NCBI RefSeq assembly: GCF_014107495.1 | Contig: NZ_CP041969.1 | Coordinates: 3,521,501 to 3,585,500 of the forward strand | Direction of reading: 5' to 3' | Length of the DNA: 64,000 bases | Origin: Cohnella cholangitidis | Lineage (GTDB): Bacteria > Bacillota > Bacilli > Paenibacillales > Paenibacillaceae | Shown: positions 8,318 through 18,006 of the stretch, one piece after another | How the letters are laid out: each line of letters starts with the position of its first letter | How positions within the stretch are numbered: position 1 is the stretch's first letter | Position numbers and translations under genes: made by a program | Notes under the pieces: generated by a model | The model's database searches: none | What the model was told of the DNA's origin: nothing | What the model saw: only the letters and a program-made list of their open reading frames with translations

Positions 8318-10216
8318 ATGCTATATAAGAGGTTACTTAAAATCGCGCTGTGTCTATTGCTCGTTCCCGTTTTCTGTACTCTTACATTCACCAATCGGCT
8401 AAATGAAAGCATCCATCGGTCGACGCAGGAGCAACTGGAAGTCGCGGTTTCGGCCGAAAAGCTCGCTCCGGCTTACGACGTGATCGTGGCCGGAACGGAT
8501 CCCGAAGGCGTTATGGCCGCGATCTCGGCTGCGCGCAACGGGCTTAAAGTGTTGCTGGTGGATAACCGAAACCGTTCGATCCTTGGCGGGTTAATGACTT
8601 TAGGATGGTTGAATTCGCTTGATCTAAACAAAGCCCCCGTGTCCTATCGCTTCTGGAACAAACCGATTTATTTAAATAAAGGACTGTTTCAGGAATGGTA
8701 CGAAGGCATACAAGGAACTTCATTTGACGTCAATCACGCGGCTAACTTGTTTCACCGAATGGTAGCCGATGAGCCGAACATCGATCTGCTGTTGAAAGCG
8801 CGGCAGATGGATCCCGTAATGGTAGGCAATCAGGCGGTAGGGATGCGCATAGTCAAAGAGGACGGCTCGGTAGAGGAAATCATGTCCAAGGCTATTATCG
8901 ACGCGACTCAAGATGCGGACATCGCGGTAGCGGCCGGCGCCGAATATACGGTCGGACGGGGAGATATCGGAGAGCCGAATGCCCAAATGGCCGTTACGCT
9001 TGTATTCAAGCTGAGCGGAGTAACGGACGAAGTATGGCATAAACTGAAAACCCACAAGAACACCGGCTTCGACAGCCGCAGCATTTGGGGCTACCCGGAA
9101 GCGCGAGAGTACGAATCCTCCGATCCGAAAAGAGTCAAAATGCGCAGCCTGAACTTGGGACGCCAAGACGGGGATACGCTGCTCATTAATTCGATGCAAA
9201 TCTACGGGGTTAACCCGTTGGATCCGGAGTCGGTACAGGAAGGCTTGCGGATCGGGCAAAAGGAAGCGCCTCTTATCGTCGATTTCTTGAAAAAGAGGTT
9301 CAAGGAATTTCGCGATCTCGAATACGCGGGTACGGCACCCGAGTTATACGTGAGAGAAACGCGGCACATCAAAGGCGAGTATAGGCTAAGCATGGTCGAT
9401 CTGATGGAAAACCGCGATCATTGGGATGCAATCGCTTATGGCGCATACGAAGTCGACATCCAGAGCTCCGATGCAAGCAACAAAGGGTCGATCATGTTGG
9501 TGCCCGAGCAGTACGGCGTGCCGTTTCGTTGCTTGGTTCCCCTTCATGTGGAAGGCATGCTCGTCGTCGGAAGATCGGCAAGCTTCGATTCGCTGCCGCA
9601 CGGAAGCGCTCGGGTCATCCCTCTCGGGATGGCGACTGGAGAAGCATCCGGAGCGGCCGTAAAGCTTGCAATTGACGAAGGCCTCACGTTACGCGAACTG
9701 TCGAAATCGGAGGCGGGGATAACCAAGCTTCGCCAACGGTTAAAGAAGCAGGGAATGGATCTGCGGATGAGAAGTTTCCCGACCCCGGAATACGCGAAGC
9801 ATAAGGACTACCAAGGCTTGCTCGTAGCGGCGAGCCATTTCCTCACGATCGGAGGATATTCCAACGATGGGTGGGCATTGGACAAAGCCGCCAGCCCGAA
9901 ACGGTTCGCGAACTCCGTGCGCACGCTTCAGAAGAGGTATCCTGATCTGCTCTCGGAACCGTTATCGGCGGCGGACATTTCCGAGGAGTCCGCGAAAGAG
10001 CCGCTCAGTCTTGCCCACGCGGCGGATCTTCTGGCTAGGGCATTGATCGAGTCGGAGTCGGGCGCGCAAGGAGCATCGCTTCAGACGCTGATCGAGCGCG
10101 GTTGGATCGTTGAAGACACGTTAGCGAATATCGCTAATCGCGATAAGCTGACGAACGGGGATACGTTCATGCTCTACCGCGATATTCTGCAGAAAGTCGG
10201 CATGACTTTCAAGTGA
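8318..10216 (+). CDS. Membrane-anchored FAD-dependent oxidoreductase
   Basis: A 632-residue protein with an N-terminal hydrophobic signal/anchor (residues ~6-25), then an FAD-binding Rossmann motif of altered form, YDVIVAGTDPEGVMAA (~54-69), where the usual GxGxxG is GTDPEG. A GGLMTLGWLN stretch follows, as in the FAD_oxidored (PF12831) family. A second family landmark is the VVGRSASFDS...GSARVIPLGMATGEASG region (~410-440). Members include xylan esterase-like and uncharacterised secreted flavoproteins; the substrate is unknown. It stands alone between yvoF and the his operon, with GGAGAGAAGG before the ATG. It is absent from this position in B. subtilis, so it is a lineage-specific insertion in conserved synteny. 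Confidence 0.75.
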   Translation: MLYKRLLKIALCLLLVPVFCTLTFTNRLNESIHRSTQEQLEVAVSAEKLAPAYDVIVAGTDPEGVMAAISAARNGLKVLLVDNRNRSILGGLMTLGWLNSLDLNKAPVSYRFWNKPIYLNKGLFQEWYEGIQGTSFDVNHAANLFHRMVADEPNIDLLLKARQMDPVMVGNQAVGMRIVKEDGSVEEIMSKAIIDATQDADIAVAAGAEYTVGRGDIGEPNAQMAVTLVFKLSGVTDEVWHKLKTHKNTGFDSRSIWGYPEAREYESSDPKRVKMRSLNLGRQDGDTLLINSMQIYGVNPLDPESVQEGLRIGQKEAPLIVDFLKKRFKEFRDLEYAGTAPELYVRETRHIKGEYRLSMVDLMENRDHWDAIAYGAYEVDIQSSDASNKGSIMLVPEQYGVPFRCLVPLHVEGMLVVGRSASFDSLPHGSARVIPLGMATGEASGAAVKLAIDEGLTLRELSKSEAGITKLRQRLKKQGMDLRMRSFPTPEYAKHKDYQGLLVAASHFLTIGGYSNDGWALDKAASPKRFANSVRTLQKRYPDLLSEPLSAADISEESAKEPLSLAHAADLLARALIESESGAQGASLQTLIERGWIVEDTLANIANRDKLTNGDTFMLYRDILQKVGMTFK

Positions 10217-10226
10217 TGCCAGGCCG

Positions 10227-10260
10227 AACCGCCTAATGCCGTCGCAGGCATTAGGCGGTT
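10227..10260 (+). terminator. Strong hairpin after the FAD oxidoreductase gene
   Basis: Perfect 14-bp stem (10227-10240 with 10247-10260), 6-nt loop. It has no T-run, so it could be a weak or factor-assisted terminator or an mRNA 3' stabiliser. Confidence 0.55.
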
Positions 10261-10291
10261 GCTGCATGGGGAGTTTTGGCGGGGCTCGGGA

Positions 10292-10320
10292 TTGACTGAG
10301 CGGGAACGGCATGGTAATAT
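10292..10320 (+). promoter_or_regulatory. SigA promoter of the histidine operon
   Basis: TTGACT (10292-10297), a 17-base spacer and TAATAT (10315-10320). It leaves a leader of about 118 bases before hisZ. I searched that leader for a T-box (GGGTGGNACCGCG) and for a His-rich leader peptide and found neither, so the control mechanism is unknown. Confidence 0.7.
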
Positions 10321-10445
10321 ACGACTAATCTCTTTATTTTGGCAGTATGGTAACTTGGTAGCACTTTAACGTAATGAAGCAAATGATGGATGCCGATAAA
10401 TGGGCAGACTATGATTTTGTTTGATAGAGACGAGGGTGAACGATA

Positions 10446-11666
10446 ATGACGAAACCAAAAGTATTCGAGAAACCGACGGGGGTCAAGGACTATTTGCCTC
10501 ACGCAGTCGCGAAGCTGCGCCGCATCGAGCGGAGCGTGCTGGACTGCATGAGCCTATGGGGATACGAGCAGATCATCACGCCGACGATCGAATATTACGA
10601 TACGGTAGGGGTGGCAAGCGCCACTTCCGACCAGAAGCTGTTTAAGCTGCTGAACCAACGCGGCACGACGATAGTCCTGCGGTCCGACATGACGGCTCCG
10701 ATCGCGCGGGTCGTCGGTTCGTTGCTTAAGGATAAGCCTTTTCCGATTCGGCTTAGCTATCACGGCAACGTATTCCGGGCATTCGAAGAGGAAGGCGGAC
10801 GGGATGCCGAGTTTTATCAAACCGGAGTAGAACTGGTCGGCGATTCCTCTCCCGAAGCGGATGCGGAAGTAATCGCTCTTGCCATCGCTTCTTTGAAGGC
10901 CGCGGGCGTGCCTTCGTTCAAAATCGCGATGGGGCATGTCGGGTTCTTGAACGGTTTGTTCCAAGAGACGCTGCCCGGCCTAGAGAGCGAGCAGGAAGCG
11001 TTGAAGGCTTGCCTGTTGCAACGGGACCATGTCGGTTACCGGGACGTTATTCGCAAACTGTCGCTCGACTCCGCATGGAAGCGGGAGTTGGAAGATATTT
11101 TACGGCTTCGCGGCGGGCAGGAAGTATGCGCGCAGGCGCTTGAACTTAGCTCGAACGCTGACGCGCAAGCGGCGATCAAGCATCTATGCGAAGTATGGGA
11201 CGTATTGGAAGCATACGGAATACAGGAGCATGTACTGATCGATCTCACGATGATCGGGGACTTCTCTTACTATACGGGCATGACTTTCGAAGGTTATGCT
11301 TCGCAATTGGGCTTCCCTGTGTGCAGCGGAGGAAGGTACGACAACCTGCTAGCGCAATTTGGCCGCCCGACGCATGCGACGGGTTTCGCCCTGAAGACAA
11401 CCCGTATTCTGGAGGTCGTGGAGGAATCGGAGGAGGAGCAGGAACGTTGCTTGATTCTGTATGACGCTTCGGAACGGAAACGGGCTTTACAAGACGCGGA
11501 ACGCCGGCGCGCGCAAGGGCAGACAGTCGTTACGGTCGTCTATTCGCCGGAAGACGGAGAACAATTAGCCGTGAAGCAATGGAACGGAGCAGGAACGATC
11601 GCCTACCGGGGGACGGAGTACAGATATACGGTACGGATCGGCAAGGAAGCGGAGGGTTTGGCATGA
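10446..11666 (+). CDS. hisZ: ATP phosphoribosyltransferase regulatory subunit HisZ
   Basis: A 406-residue class II histidyl-tRNA-synthetase paralogue that does not charge tRNA but forms the HisG-HisZ hetero-octamer catalysing and regulating the first step of histidine synthesis (ATP + PRPP). Seen: [10 protein letters not shown] at the start, motif-2-like [13 protein letters not shown] (~78-90), the [21 protein letters not shown] region, and the histidine-binding loop [19 protein letters not shown] (~266-284). Present because HisG here is the short form. The stop overlaps the hisG ATG (ATGA). First gene of the operon. Confidence 0.95.
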   Translation: MTKPKVFEKPTGVKDYLPHAVAKLRRIERSVLDCMSLWGYEQIITPTIEYYDTVGVASATSDQKLFKLLNQRGTTIVLRSDMTAPIARVVGSLLKDKPFPIRLSYHGNVFRAFEEEGGRDAEFYQTGVELVGDSSPEADAEVIALAIASLKAAGVPSFKIAMGHVGFLNGLFQETLPGLESEQEALKACLLQRDHVGYRDVIRKLSLDSAWKRELEDILRLRGGQEVCAQALELSSNADAQAAIKHLCEVWDVLEAYGIQEHVLIDLTMIGDFSYYTGMTFEGYASQLGFPVCSGGRYDNLLAQFGRPTHATGFALKTTRILEVVEESEEEQERCLILYDASERKRALQDAERRRAQGQTVVTVVYSPEDGEQLAVKQWNGAGTIAYRGTEYRYTVRIGKEAEGLA

Positions 11667-12301
11667 CGGACAACAGCGTATTGAAGGTCGCGATGCCTAA
11701 GGGGCGTATCTATAAGCAGGCTAGCAAGTTGTTTCGGGAAGCCGGACTTCATATTCCCGAGGATTTCGACGATTCCCGCAAGCTGATTATTCCGGTACCG
11801 GAAGCGAACATGGAGTTCATCATGGCGAAACCGGTCGATGTGCCGACTTACGTGGAATATGGAGTAGCCGATATCGGGATCGTGGGCAAAGACGTCCTCA
11901 TGGAGGAAAATAAAGACGTATACGAGCTGCTCGATCTAGGAATCGCCAAATGCCGCATGTCGGTCATAGGGCTGCCGGACTGGAAGCCGGTTATTAATCC
12001 CCGGGTAGCTTCGAAATATGCCAACGTGGCTTCGCAATACTTCCGCGAACAAGGCCAACAGGTGGAAGTCATCAAGCTGAACGGATCGATCGAGCTTGCG
12101 CCGTTGATCGGACTAGCGGATCGCATCGTCGATATGGTGGAAACCGGTCAGACTCTGAAAGAGAACGGGCTGGTCGAGATGGAAACGTTGTTTCAAGTCA
12201 CGAGCCGCTTGATCGCGAACCGGGTAAGCTACAGGCTGAAGAACGTTGCGATTCAAGAGTTATGCGATCGGCTAGGGACGGTTATCTCGGCAAGGGTATA
12301 A
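11663..12301 (+). CDS. hisG: ATP phosphoribosyltransferase catalytic subunit (short form)
   Basis: 212 residues, the short HisG form that lacks the C-terminal regulatory domain and depends on HisZ. It opens with [15 protein letters not shown]. The PRPP-binding loop appears as [17 protein letters not shown] around residue 155-171. It condenses ATP with PRPP to phosphoribosyl-ATP. The start at 11663 (ATGA overlap with hisZ, GGAGGG upstream) is preferred over an upstream in-frame ATG at 11579, which would add 28 residues with no family similarity. Confidence 0.96.
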   Translation: MTDNSVLKVAMPKGRIYKQASKLFREAGLHIPEDFDDSRKLIIPVPEANMEFIMAKPVDVPTYVEYGVADIGIVGKDVLMEENKDVYELLDLGIAKCRMSVIGLPDWKPVINPRVASKYANVASQYFREQGQQVEVIKLNGSIELAPLIGLADRIVDMVETGQTLKENGLVEMETLFQVTSRLIANRVSYRLKNVAIQELCDRLGTVISARV

Positions 12302-12334
12302 GAGAAAGCTGCGGTTAGGCGAGGAGGGGTATAG

Positions 12335-13624
12335 ATGTTTAAAGGAAAAGCGGCTGAGTTTCAACTGGAGCGGGAAAGCGAATACGGTTCTCCGGAGCAG
12401 AACGCCGCGGTTAAGGAAATCGTCGATGCCGTGAAGAAGGAAGGCGATGACGCGCTTCTGCGCTACACGGCGGCTTTCGATAAAGTGACTTTGACGCCGG
12501 AGCAACTGCGCGTGACGGACGAGGAAATCCAAGGGGCGTACGCGAAGGTAGAACCCGAGTTTCTGGCCGCGCTTCGTCAGGCGGCGGCGAATATTACGGC
12601 TTTCCACGAGAAGCAGAAACGCGGAACCTGGATCGACGTGGCGCCGGACGGCACGATGCTCGGAATGGTGCTTCGGCCTCTGAAGCGGGTTGGGCTTTAT
12701 GTACCTGGAGGCAAGGCGGCGTATCCGTCGTCGGTGCTCATGAACGTGCTTCCGGCCAAGGTGGCGGGCGTGCCGGAGATCGTGTTGGTCACGCCCCCGG
12801 CTACCGGAGGACGGGAAGGCATAGATCCGTACATCTTAGTGGCGGCCGCGGAGGCGGGCGTGACGGAGATGTACCGGGTCGGCGGGGCGCAGGCGGTAGC
12901 CGCACTCGCTTATGGGACGGCGAGCATTCCCGCCGTCGATAAGATTTGCGGGCCCGGCAACATCTACGTGGCGCTGGCGAAGCGCGCCGTATACGGTGCT
13001 GTCGACATCGACAGCATCGCGGGCCCGAGCGAGATTGTCGTGCTGGCGGACGACGGCGCCGATCCGCGGTATATCGCCGCGGATATGCTGTCGCAAGCGG
13101 AGCACGACGAGATGGCGTCGGCGGTGCTCGTGACGCCGTCGCAGGCTTTGGCCGACGCGGTCGCGGCGGAGCTCGATCGGCAGGTGGCTACGCTGCCGCG
13201 GGTCGAGATTGCCCGGCGTTCGCTGGAGCAATACGGCGCGATCTTGGTCGTGGACAGCCTGGATGAAGGGCTGGATGTCGTGAACAAGCTGGCGCCGGAG
13301 CATCTGGAAGTGATGACCGCGGATCCGCTTGATCTGCTCGGCCGGATCGAGACCGCGGGTGCCATTTTCTTGGGACCTTACAGTTCCGAGCCGGTGGGCG
13401 ATTATTTCGCGGGTCCTAACCACATTTTGCCGACGAATGGGACTGCTCGTTTTTCCTCGCCGCTTAATGTAGATGATTTTCTGAAGAAATCCAGCTTGAT
13501 CCGATACAGTAAAGAAGCATTACTAAGAGATGCGGCAGGAATTGCAACGTTAGCCCGCCATGAAGGGCTGGAAGGTCACGCCCGCGCGGTGGAAATTCGA
13601 TTAGAAGGCAGGGAAACCAAATGA
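12335..13624 (+). CDS. hisD: Histidinol dehydrogenase
   Basis: 429-residue zinc- and NAD-dependent enzyme for the last two oxidation steps, histidinol to histidine. Family features: [24 protein letters not shown] (shown as [12 protein letters not shown] at ~122-133), [13 protein letters not shown], the [14 protein letters not shown] segment, [15 protein letters not shown] with the zinc/catalytic residues, and [16 protein letters not shown] near the C-terminus. Full length. GAGGAGGGG ribosome site, 33 bases after hisG; ends in an ATGA overlap with hisB. The middle of the gene is locally very GC-rich compared with the neighbours. Confidence 0.96.
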   Translation: MFKGKAAEFQLERESEYGSPEQNAAVKEIVDAVKKEGDDALLRYTAAFDKVTLTPEQLRVTDEEIQGAYAKVEPEFLAALRQAAANITAFHEKQKRGTWIDVAPDGTMLGMVLRPLKRVGLYVPGGKAAYPSSVLMNVLPAKVAGVPEIVLVTPPATGGREGIDPYILVAAAEAGVTEMYRVGGAQAVAALAYGTASIPAVDKICGPGNIYVALAKRAVYGAVDIDSIAGPSEIVVLADDGADPRYIAADMLSQAEHDEMASAVLVTPSQALADAVAAELDRQVATLPRVEIARRSLEQYGAILVVDSLDEGLDVVNKLAPEHLEVMTADPLDLLGRIETAGAIFLGPYSSEPVGDYFAGPNHILPTNGTARFSSPLNVDDFLKKSSLIRYSKEALLRDAAGIATLARHEGLEGHARAVEIRLEGRETK

Positions 13625-14229
13625 GTGAAGATCAAGTAAAAGCAGGCCGCGCATCGGCCGTATCCCGCAAGACGAACGAGACGGACATTCAATTGTCCTT
13701 GGGAGTGGACGGCAGCGGCGAGGTGTCCCTCGAGACGGACGTGCCGTTCCTGAACCACATGCTGGACCTGTTCGCGAAGCACGGCCAATTCGATCTGAAG
13801 GTCGAAGCGCGCGGGGACGTGGACATCGACGACCACCACACGGTAGAAGACATCGGCATCTGCCTCGGGCAAGCGCTGCGCGAAGCGCTCGGCGACAAGA
13901 AGGGCATCAAGCGGTACGCCAGCGTGTTCGTGCCGATGGACGAGGCGCTCGCACAGGTCGTCGTCGACGTGAGCAACCGCCCGCATTTCGAGTTGCGCGG
14001 GGAATTCCCGGCTGCGACCGTGGGTAGCTTTACGACTGAACTCGTTCACGAGTTCTTGTGGAAGCTTGCGTTGGAAGCTCGTATTACGCTGCATGTCATC
14101 GTTCACTACGGTCGCAATACGCACCATATGATCGAAGCGGTATTTAAGGCGCTTGGACGCGCGCTTGACGAAGCGACGTTGATCGATCCGCGGGTGAAGG
14201 GCGTGCCTTCCACCAAAGGGGTGTTGTAA
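13621..14229 (+). CDS. hisB: Imidazoleglycerol-phosphate dehydratase
   Basis: 202-residue monofunctional HisB (no phosphatase domain), which dehydrates imidazole glycerol phosphate. Metal-binding signatures [13 protein letters not shown] (~44-56), [13 protein letters not shown] (~66-78) and [15 protein letters not shown] near the C-terminus are intact. Start overlaps the hisD stop by four bases. Confidence 0.96.
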   Translation: MSEDQVKAGRASAVSRKTNETDIQLSLGVDGSGEVSLETDVPFLNHMLDLFAKHGQFDLKVEARGDVDIDDHHTVEDIGICLGQALREALGDKKGIKRYASVFVPMDEALAQVVVDVSNRPHFELRGEFPAATVGSFTTELVHEFLWKLALEARITLHVIVHYGRNTHHMIEAVFKALGRALDEATLIDPRVKGVPSTKGVL

Positions 14230-14853
14230 GTGATCGCCATTATCGACTACGGCATGGGAAATTTGCACAGCGTCAGCAAAGCCGTAGAGAGACTAGGTTG
14301 CGAAATGATCGTGACCTCCGATCCGGAGCAAATTCTCGCCGCGGACGGCGCGATATTGCCGGGCGTCGGCGCCTTCGGCGATGCGATGGCCAATCTTCGG
14401 GAAACCGGATTGGCAGACTTGGTCAAGGCTTTCGCGGCTTCAGGGAAACCGCTCCTCGGCATTTGCTTGGGCATGCAGCTGTTGTTCACGGAGAGCGAAG
14501 AGCATGGCGTGCATCAAGGGTTGGATTTGCTTCCGGGCCGGGTTGTCCGTTTCCAAGGCGAATTCAAAGTGCCGCATATGGGCTGGAACGAACTTGCGTT
14601 TAAGCAACCAAGCCCGCTGTTCGACGGAGTGGCTCCGGGGCACGTCTATTTCGTCCATTCTTATCACGTCGTGCCGGAGCGGGAATCGGATTTGCTCGCC
14701 GTAACGGACTATTACCAACCGGTAACGGCAATCGTTGGACGCGGCTCCCTATTCGGAATGCAGTTCCATCCGGAGAAAAGCGGCGACCTGGGCATGGCGT
14801 TGCTGCGCAAGTTCACGGATATGACACTCGGGAAAACTATTATGAAGGACTGA
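14230..14853 (+). CDS. hisH: Imidazole glycerol phosphate synthase glutaminase subunit
   Basis: 207-residue class I glutamine amidotransferase that feeds ammonia to HisF. Nucleophile Cys79 in GICLGMQLLF, with the His/Glu pair in GMQFHPEKSGDLG near residue 180. It starts with GTG immediately after the hisB TAA with no gap, so it is translationally coupled. Confidence 0.95.
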   Translation: MIAIIDYGMGNLHSVSKAVERLGCEMIVTSDPEQILAADGAILPGVGAFGDAMANLRETGLADLVKAFAASGKPLLGICLGMQLLFTESEEHGVHQGLDLLPGRVVRFQGEFKVPHMGWNELAFKQPSPLFDGVAPGHVYFVHSYHVVPERESDLLAVTDYYQPVTAIVGRGSLFGMQFHPEKSGDLGMALLRKFTDMTLGKTIMKD

Positions 14854-14858
14854 GAGAT

Positions 14859-15623
14859 TTGAAGTTCAGACCTTGTATTGATATTCACCAAGGTAAGGTG
14901 AAGCAGATCGTCGGGGAGACGCTTCAATCGGACGCCTCGAAGGTCGTGGAGAACTTCGTCTCCGAACGGGGGGCGGACTACTATGCTTCGCTGTATAAAC
15001 AAGACGGGTTAACTGGCGGGCATATCATCATGCTCGGAGACGGCAATCGGGAGGCTGCGCTTTCGGCGCTGAGGGCATATCCAGGCGGTTTGCAGATCGG
15101 CGGCGGCATCACGGCGGAGAACGCGGCAGCCTACTTACGCGAAGGGGCTTCGCACGTCATCGTTACTTCTTACGTTTTCCGGGACGGTCGCCTGCAGATG
15201 GATAACCTGCGGCGAATCGTTTCGGAGGTCGGTCGGGAACGACTTGTACTTGATCTCAGCTGCAAGGAACGAGATGGAAAATGGTATGTCGTGACAAACC
15301 AGTGGAAGACGTTTAGCGATTTGGAGGTAAACGAAGCAAATGTCAGAGAGCTCGAAAGCTACTGCGACGAGTTTCTGATCCACGCTGTCGACGTTGAGGG
15401 GAAGCGGGAGGGCGTCCAAGAGAAGCTGGCAGCTAAGTTATCCGAATGGGCAACAATTCCGACCACTTACGCAGGCGGTGCGCGATCGATCGCGGATTTG
15501 GCGCGATTCCGGGAGTTGACGAGCGGCAAGCTGGACATTACGATCGGCAGCGCCCTCGATATTTTCGGCGGGACTTTGTCCTATAGCGAAGTCGTGGCCT
15601 ATTGCGATCCGTCGCGGCCGTGA
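14859..15623 (+). CDS. hisA: ProFAR isomerase of the eukaryotic HIS6 type
   Basis: 254-residue TIM-barrel enzyme occupying the hisA position (between hisH and hisF). It should isomerise the N'-formimino ribotide to its ribulosyl form. The sequence does not look like bacterial HisA (no IPAIDLxxGKCVRL start). It closely follows the fungal/plant HIS6 pattern: RPCIDIHQGKVKQIVG start (Asp8), LQIGGGI, VIVTSYVF, LVLDLSC (Asp132), FLIHAVDVEG, YAGGARSIADL and GSALDIFGG. The canonical second half-barrel aspartate is therefore present in eukaryotic-type context. The start is a TTG at 14859, five bases after the hisH stop. Base and codon use do not stand out from neighbours, so any transfer is old. Function assigned by motif recall plus operon position; no other hisA is present. 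Confidence 0.88.
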   Translation: MKFRPCIDIHQGKVKQIVGETLQSDASKVVENFVSERGADYYASLYKQDGLTGGHIIMLGDGNREAALSALRAYPGGLQIGGGITAENAAAYLREGASHVIVTSYVFRDGRLQMDNLRRIVSEVGRERLVLDLSCKERDGKWYVVTNQWKTFSDLEVNEANVRELESYCDEFLIHAVDVEGKREGVQEKLAAKLSEWATIPTTYAGGARSIADLARFRELTSGKLDITIGSALDIFGGTLSYSEVVAYCDPSRP

Positions 15624-15656
15624 TAGCGGAGAACGCGATAAAAGGAGGAACGCCAC

Positions 15657-16415
15657 ATGCTGGCCAAACGGATTATTCCTTGCCTCGACGTGAAAGACGG
15701 TCGAGTCGTTAAAGGCGTTAATTTTGTGAATTTGCGCGATGCCGGAGACCCGGTGGAACTGGCGGCGATCTATGACCGCGAGGGCGCGGACGAGCTTGTG
15801 TTCCTGGATATCTCCGCATCGGTGGAAGGCAGGGCGACGATGGTCGATGTCGTTCGCCGCACCGCCGGGGAGATTACGATTCCCTTTACGGTTGGCGGAG
15901 GCATCTCCGCGGTCGAAGATATGAAACGCCTGCTGCGCGCAGGGGCGGACAAGATCGGGATCAATACGGCCGCGATCCGCGATCCGGACTTGATCACGGA
16001 CGGCTCGCGGACATTCGGCGCGCAATGCATCGTCGTGGCGATCGACGCGAAGTTCAACGCGGAGTGGGGAGAATGGGAAGTGTTCACTCACGGCGGGCGC
16101 AACGCGACGGGCATTCGGGCTCTCGCTTGGGCGCAGGAAGCGGAACGCCGGGGAGCCGGAGAGCTGTTGCTGACGAGCATGGACGCGGACGGAACGAAGG
16201 ACGGATTCGACGTAGCGTTGACGAGCGCGGTATCGGGGAGCGTAAGCATCCCGGTCATCGCGTCCGGCGGAGCGGGCAACGCCCAGCACTTCGCGGACGT
16301 ATTCGCCGAAGGACGCGCGGACGCGGCGTTAGCCGCAAGCATTTTCCACTACAAAGAAGTGTCGGTGCAAGAGGTTAAAGATACGCTACGCGGTAAAGGA
16401 GTGAACGTACGATGA
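15657..16415 (+). CDS. hisF: Imidazole glycerol phosphate synthase cyclase subunit
   Basis: 252-residue (beta-alpha)8 barrel that closes the imidazole ring using ammonia from HisH and releases AICAR. Opens with [18 protein letters not shown] (catalytic Asp11), with GGGI phosphate loop (~81-84), VVAIDAK (catalytic second Asp ~130), [18 protein letters not shown] and ASGGAGN. Entirely bacterial in type, in contrast to the adjacent hisA. AAAGGAGG ribosome site; ATGA overlap with hisI. Confidence 0.97.
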   Translation: MLAKRIIPCLDVKDGRVVKGVNFVNLRDAGDPVELAAIYDREGADELVFLDISASVEGRATMVDVVRRTAGEITIPFTVGGGISAVEDMKRLLRAGADKIGINTAAIRDPDLITDGSRTFGAQCIVVAIDAKFNAEWGEWEVFTHGGRNATGIRALAWAQEAERRGAGELLLTSMDADGTKDGFDVALTSAVSGSVSIPVIASGGAGNAQHFADVFAEGRADAALAASIFHYKEVSVQEVKDTLRGKGVNVR

Positions 16416-17086
16416 CGCAACAACAATCGGCTCAGTTGCGAGACCAGATCAAATGGAGCCCGGAGGGTTTAGTTCCGGCCGTTGTTCAGGACGCGCTAAG
16501 CAAAGAAGTGCTGATGCTGGCTTATATGAACGAGGAGTCGCTGCAAAAGTCGCTGGAAAGCGGCCAAACCTGGTTCTGGAGCCGTTCTCGGAACGAATTG
16601 TGGAACAAAGGCGCGACTAGCGGACATACGCAGGAGATCGTCTCCCTGCATTACGATTGCGACGGAGATACGCTGCTCGTGAAGGTGCGCCAGAACGGTC
16701 CGGCTTGCCATACGGGGGCTTATAGCTGTTTCTATCGCGAGGGAACCGTAGCCGCGTCGAGCTCCGCGCAACCTCAGAACGACGATCGGTTCGGGCCGTT
16801 AAGCCGGTTGGAAGCCACGATCGCCCAGAGAGACGCGGAACGGCCGGAAGGCGCGTACACGACTTACTTGTTCGAGAAGGGCGTAGACAAGATTCTCAAG
16901 AAGGTCGGCGAAGAAACCGCGGAAGTCATCATCGCCGCGAAAAACCGCGATCAGAACGAGCTTCGTTGCGAAGCGGCCGACTTGATTTTCCACCTTATGG
17001 TTCTGTTGCGCGAGCAGGGCATTCCGTTCGACGGAGTGCTGCAAGAACTTGAATTCCGGCACCGGAAGCCGGTCAAGAAAGATTAG
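16412..17086 (+). CDS. hisI: Bifunctional phosphoribosyl-AMP cyclohydrolase / phosphoribosyl-ATP pyrophosphatase
   Basis: 224-residue HisIE fusion carrying steps 2 and 3 of the pathway. N-terminal cyclohydrolase (residues ~12-115): [42 protein letters not shown] with the metal-binding Asp residues, and zinc cysteines in [13 protein letters not shown]-terminal pyrophosphohydrolase (~130-215): [20 protein letters not shown] and the [13 protein letters not shown] metal helix. Overlaps hisF by four bases. Confidence 0.96.
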   Translation: MTQQQSAQLRDQIKWSPEGLVPAVVQDALSKEVLMLAYMNEESLQKSLESGQTWFWSRSRNELWNKGATSGHTQEIVSLHYDCDGDTLLVKVRQNGPACHTGAYSCFYREGTVAASSSAQPQNDDRFGPLSRLEATIAQRDAERPEGAYTTYLFEKGVDKILKKVGEETAEVIIAAKNRDQNELRCEAADLIFHLMVLLREQGIPFDGVLQELEFRHRKPVKKD

Positions 17087-17095
17087 GTGACGGTG

Positions 17096-17911
17096 ATGAG
17101 TGCATCCATGCGCATCGACTACCATACGCATAATTATCGTTGCGGGCACGCGGTCGGAACTTTGGAAGAATACGTATTAAGCGCCATAGACAAAGGCATG
17201 GAGCAGATCGGCTTGTCCGATCACATGCCTTTGCTTCATGTGAGCCAAGAAGAACATCCCGATATCGCGATGTCGATGGAGGAACTTCCGCGTTACGTGG
17301 AGGAGTGCTTTAGCCTGCAGGAGAAGTACAAGGACCGAATCGCCGTCCGGGTGGGCCTTGAAGGAGATTACATCGAGGGCTTCGAGGAGCAGATCGAAGC
17401 GATCGTGAACGGCTACCCTTGGGATTACGTAATCGGTTCGGTTCATTTTCTCGGGACTTGGGACGTAACGGATTTCCGGCAAGTGCACCAATGGGAAGGC
17501 AGGAGCGTTATCGGCGCTTACGAGCAATACTTCGACGCGATCCAGAAGGCGGCCGCTACCGGGTTCTACGACTATATCGGCCATATCGACGCGATCAAGC
17601 GGTTCGGGTTTCGTCCGGAGGAGGATGCGACGCCGCTCGAGGAGGCCGCTCTTCAGGCGGTGAAGCGGCATGACCTCGCATTCGAGCTTAACGCCGCGGG
17701 CTTCTACGCCCCGTGCAAGGAAATGTATCCCTCCGTTGGCATGCTTGAACGGGCAAGGGCTCTAGACATCCCAGTAACCTACGGTTCAGACGCCCATCAC
17801 CCCGAGAAAGTCGGACAAAAAGGGGCAGATGCGCAAACGATGCTGAAAAACGTCGGATATACGCACATAGCCACGTTTGAGCGGCGCAAACGGGTGTTGA
17901 AACCTTTTTGA
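17096..17911 (+). CDS. hisJ: Histidinol-phosphatase, PHP family
   Basis: 271-residue PHP-domain phosphatase (HisJ/HisK type) hydrolysing histidinol phosphate. Metal-ligand motifs: DYHTHNYRCGHA (~6-17), LSDHMPL (~43-49), GLEGDYI, GSVHFL, YIGHIDAIKRFG and YGSDAHHPEKVG near the C-terminus. I start at ATG 17096 because AGGTGA lies just upstream; GTG codons at 17087 and 17093 are alternatives. It completes the operon's phosphatase step, which in B. subtilis is encoded elsewhere. The aminotransferase hisC is not in this operon. Confidence 0.92.
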   Translation: MSASMRIDYHTHNYRCGHAVGTLEEYVLSAIDKGMEQIGLSDHMPLLHVSQEEHPDIAMSMEELPRYVEECFSLQEKYKDRIAVRVGLEGDYIEGFEEQIEAIVNGYPWDYVIGSVHFLGTWDVTDFRQVHQWEGRSVIGAYEQYFDAIQKAAATGFYDYIGHIDAIKRFGFRPEEDATPLEEAALQAVKRHDLAFELNAAGFYAPCKEMYPSVGMLERARALDIPVTYGSDAHHPEKVGQKGADAQTMLKNVGYTHIATFERRKRVLKPF

Positions 17912-17935
17912 AATCTATCCGTACTCATGTATAAT
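17908..17935 (+). promoter_or_regulatory. SigA promoter of the second PRPP synthetase gene
   Basis: TTGAAA (17908-17913), 16-base spacer and TATAAT (17930-17935), overlapping the end of hisJ. The gene at 18007 can therefore be transcribed independently of, as well as by read-through from, the his operon. Confidence 0.7.
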
Positions 17936-18006
17936 GTAGGATGACTATTGGTTGACTGACGGTTTTCGACACATGGAGTGTTGAATAGCTAAATTTGGAG
18001 GGGCAC

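Noticed and set aside
10321..10445. T-box or His leader peptide in the his leader
   Set aside because: No T-box consensus, no run of His codons, and no terminator/antiterminator pair could be drawn.
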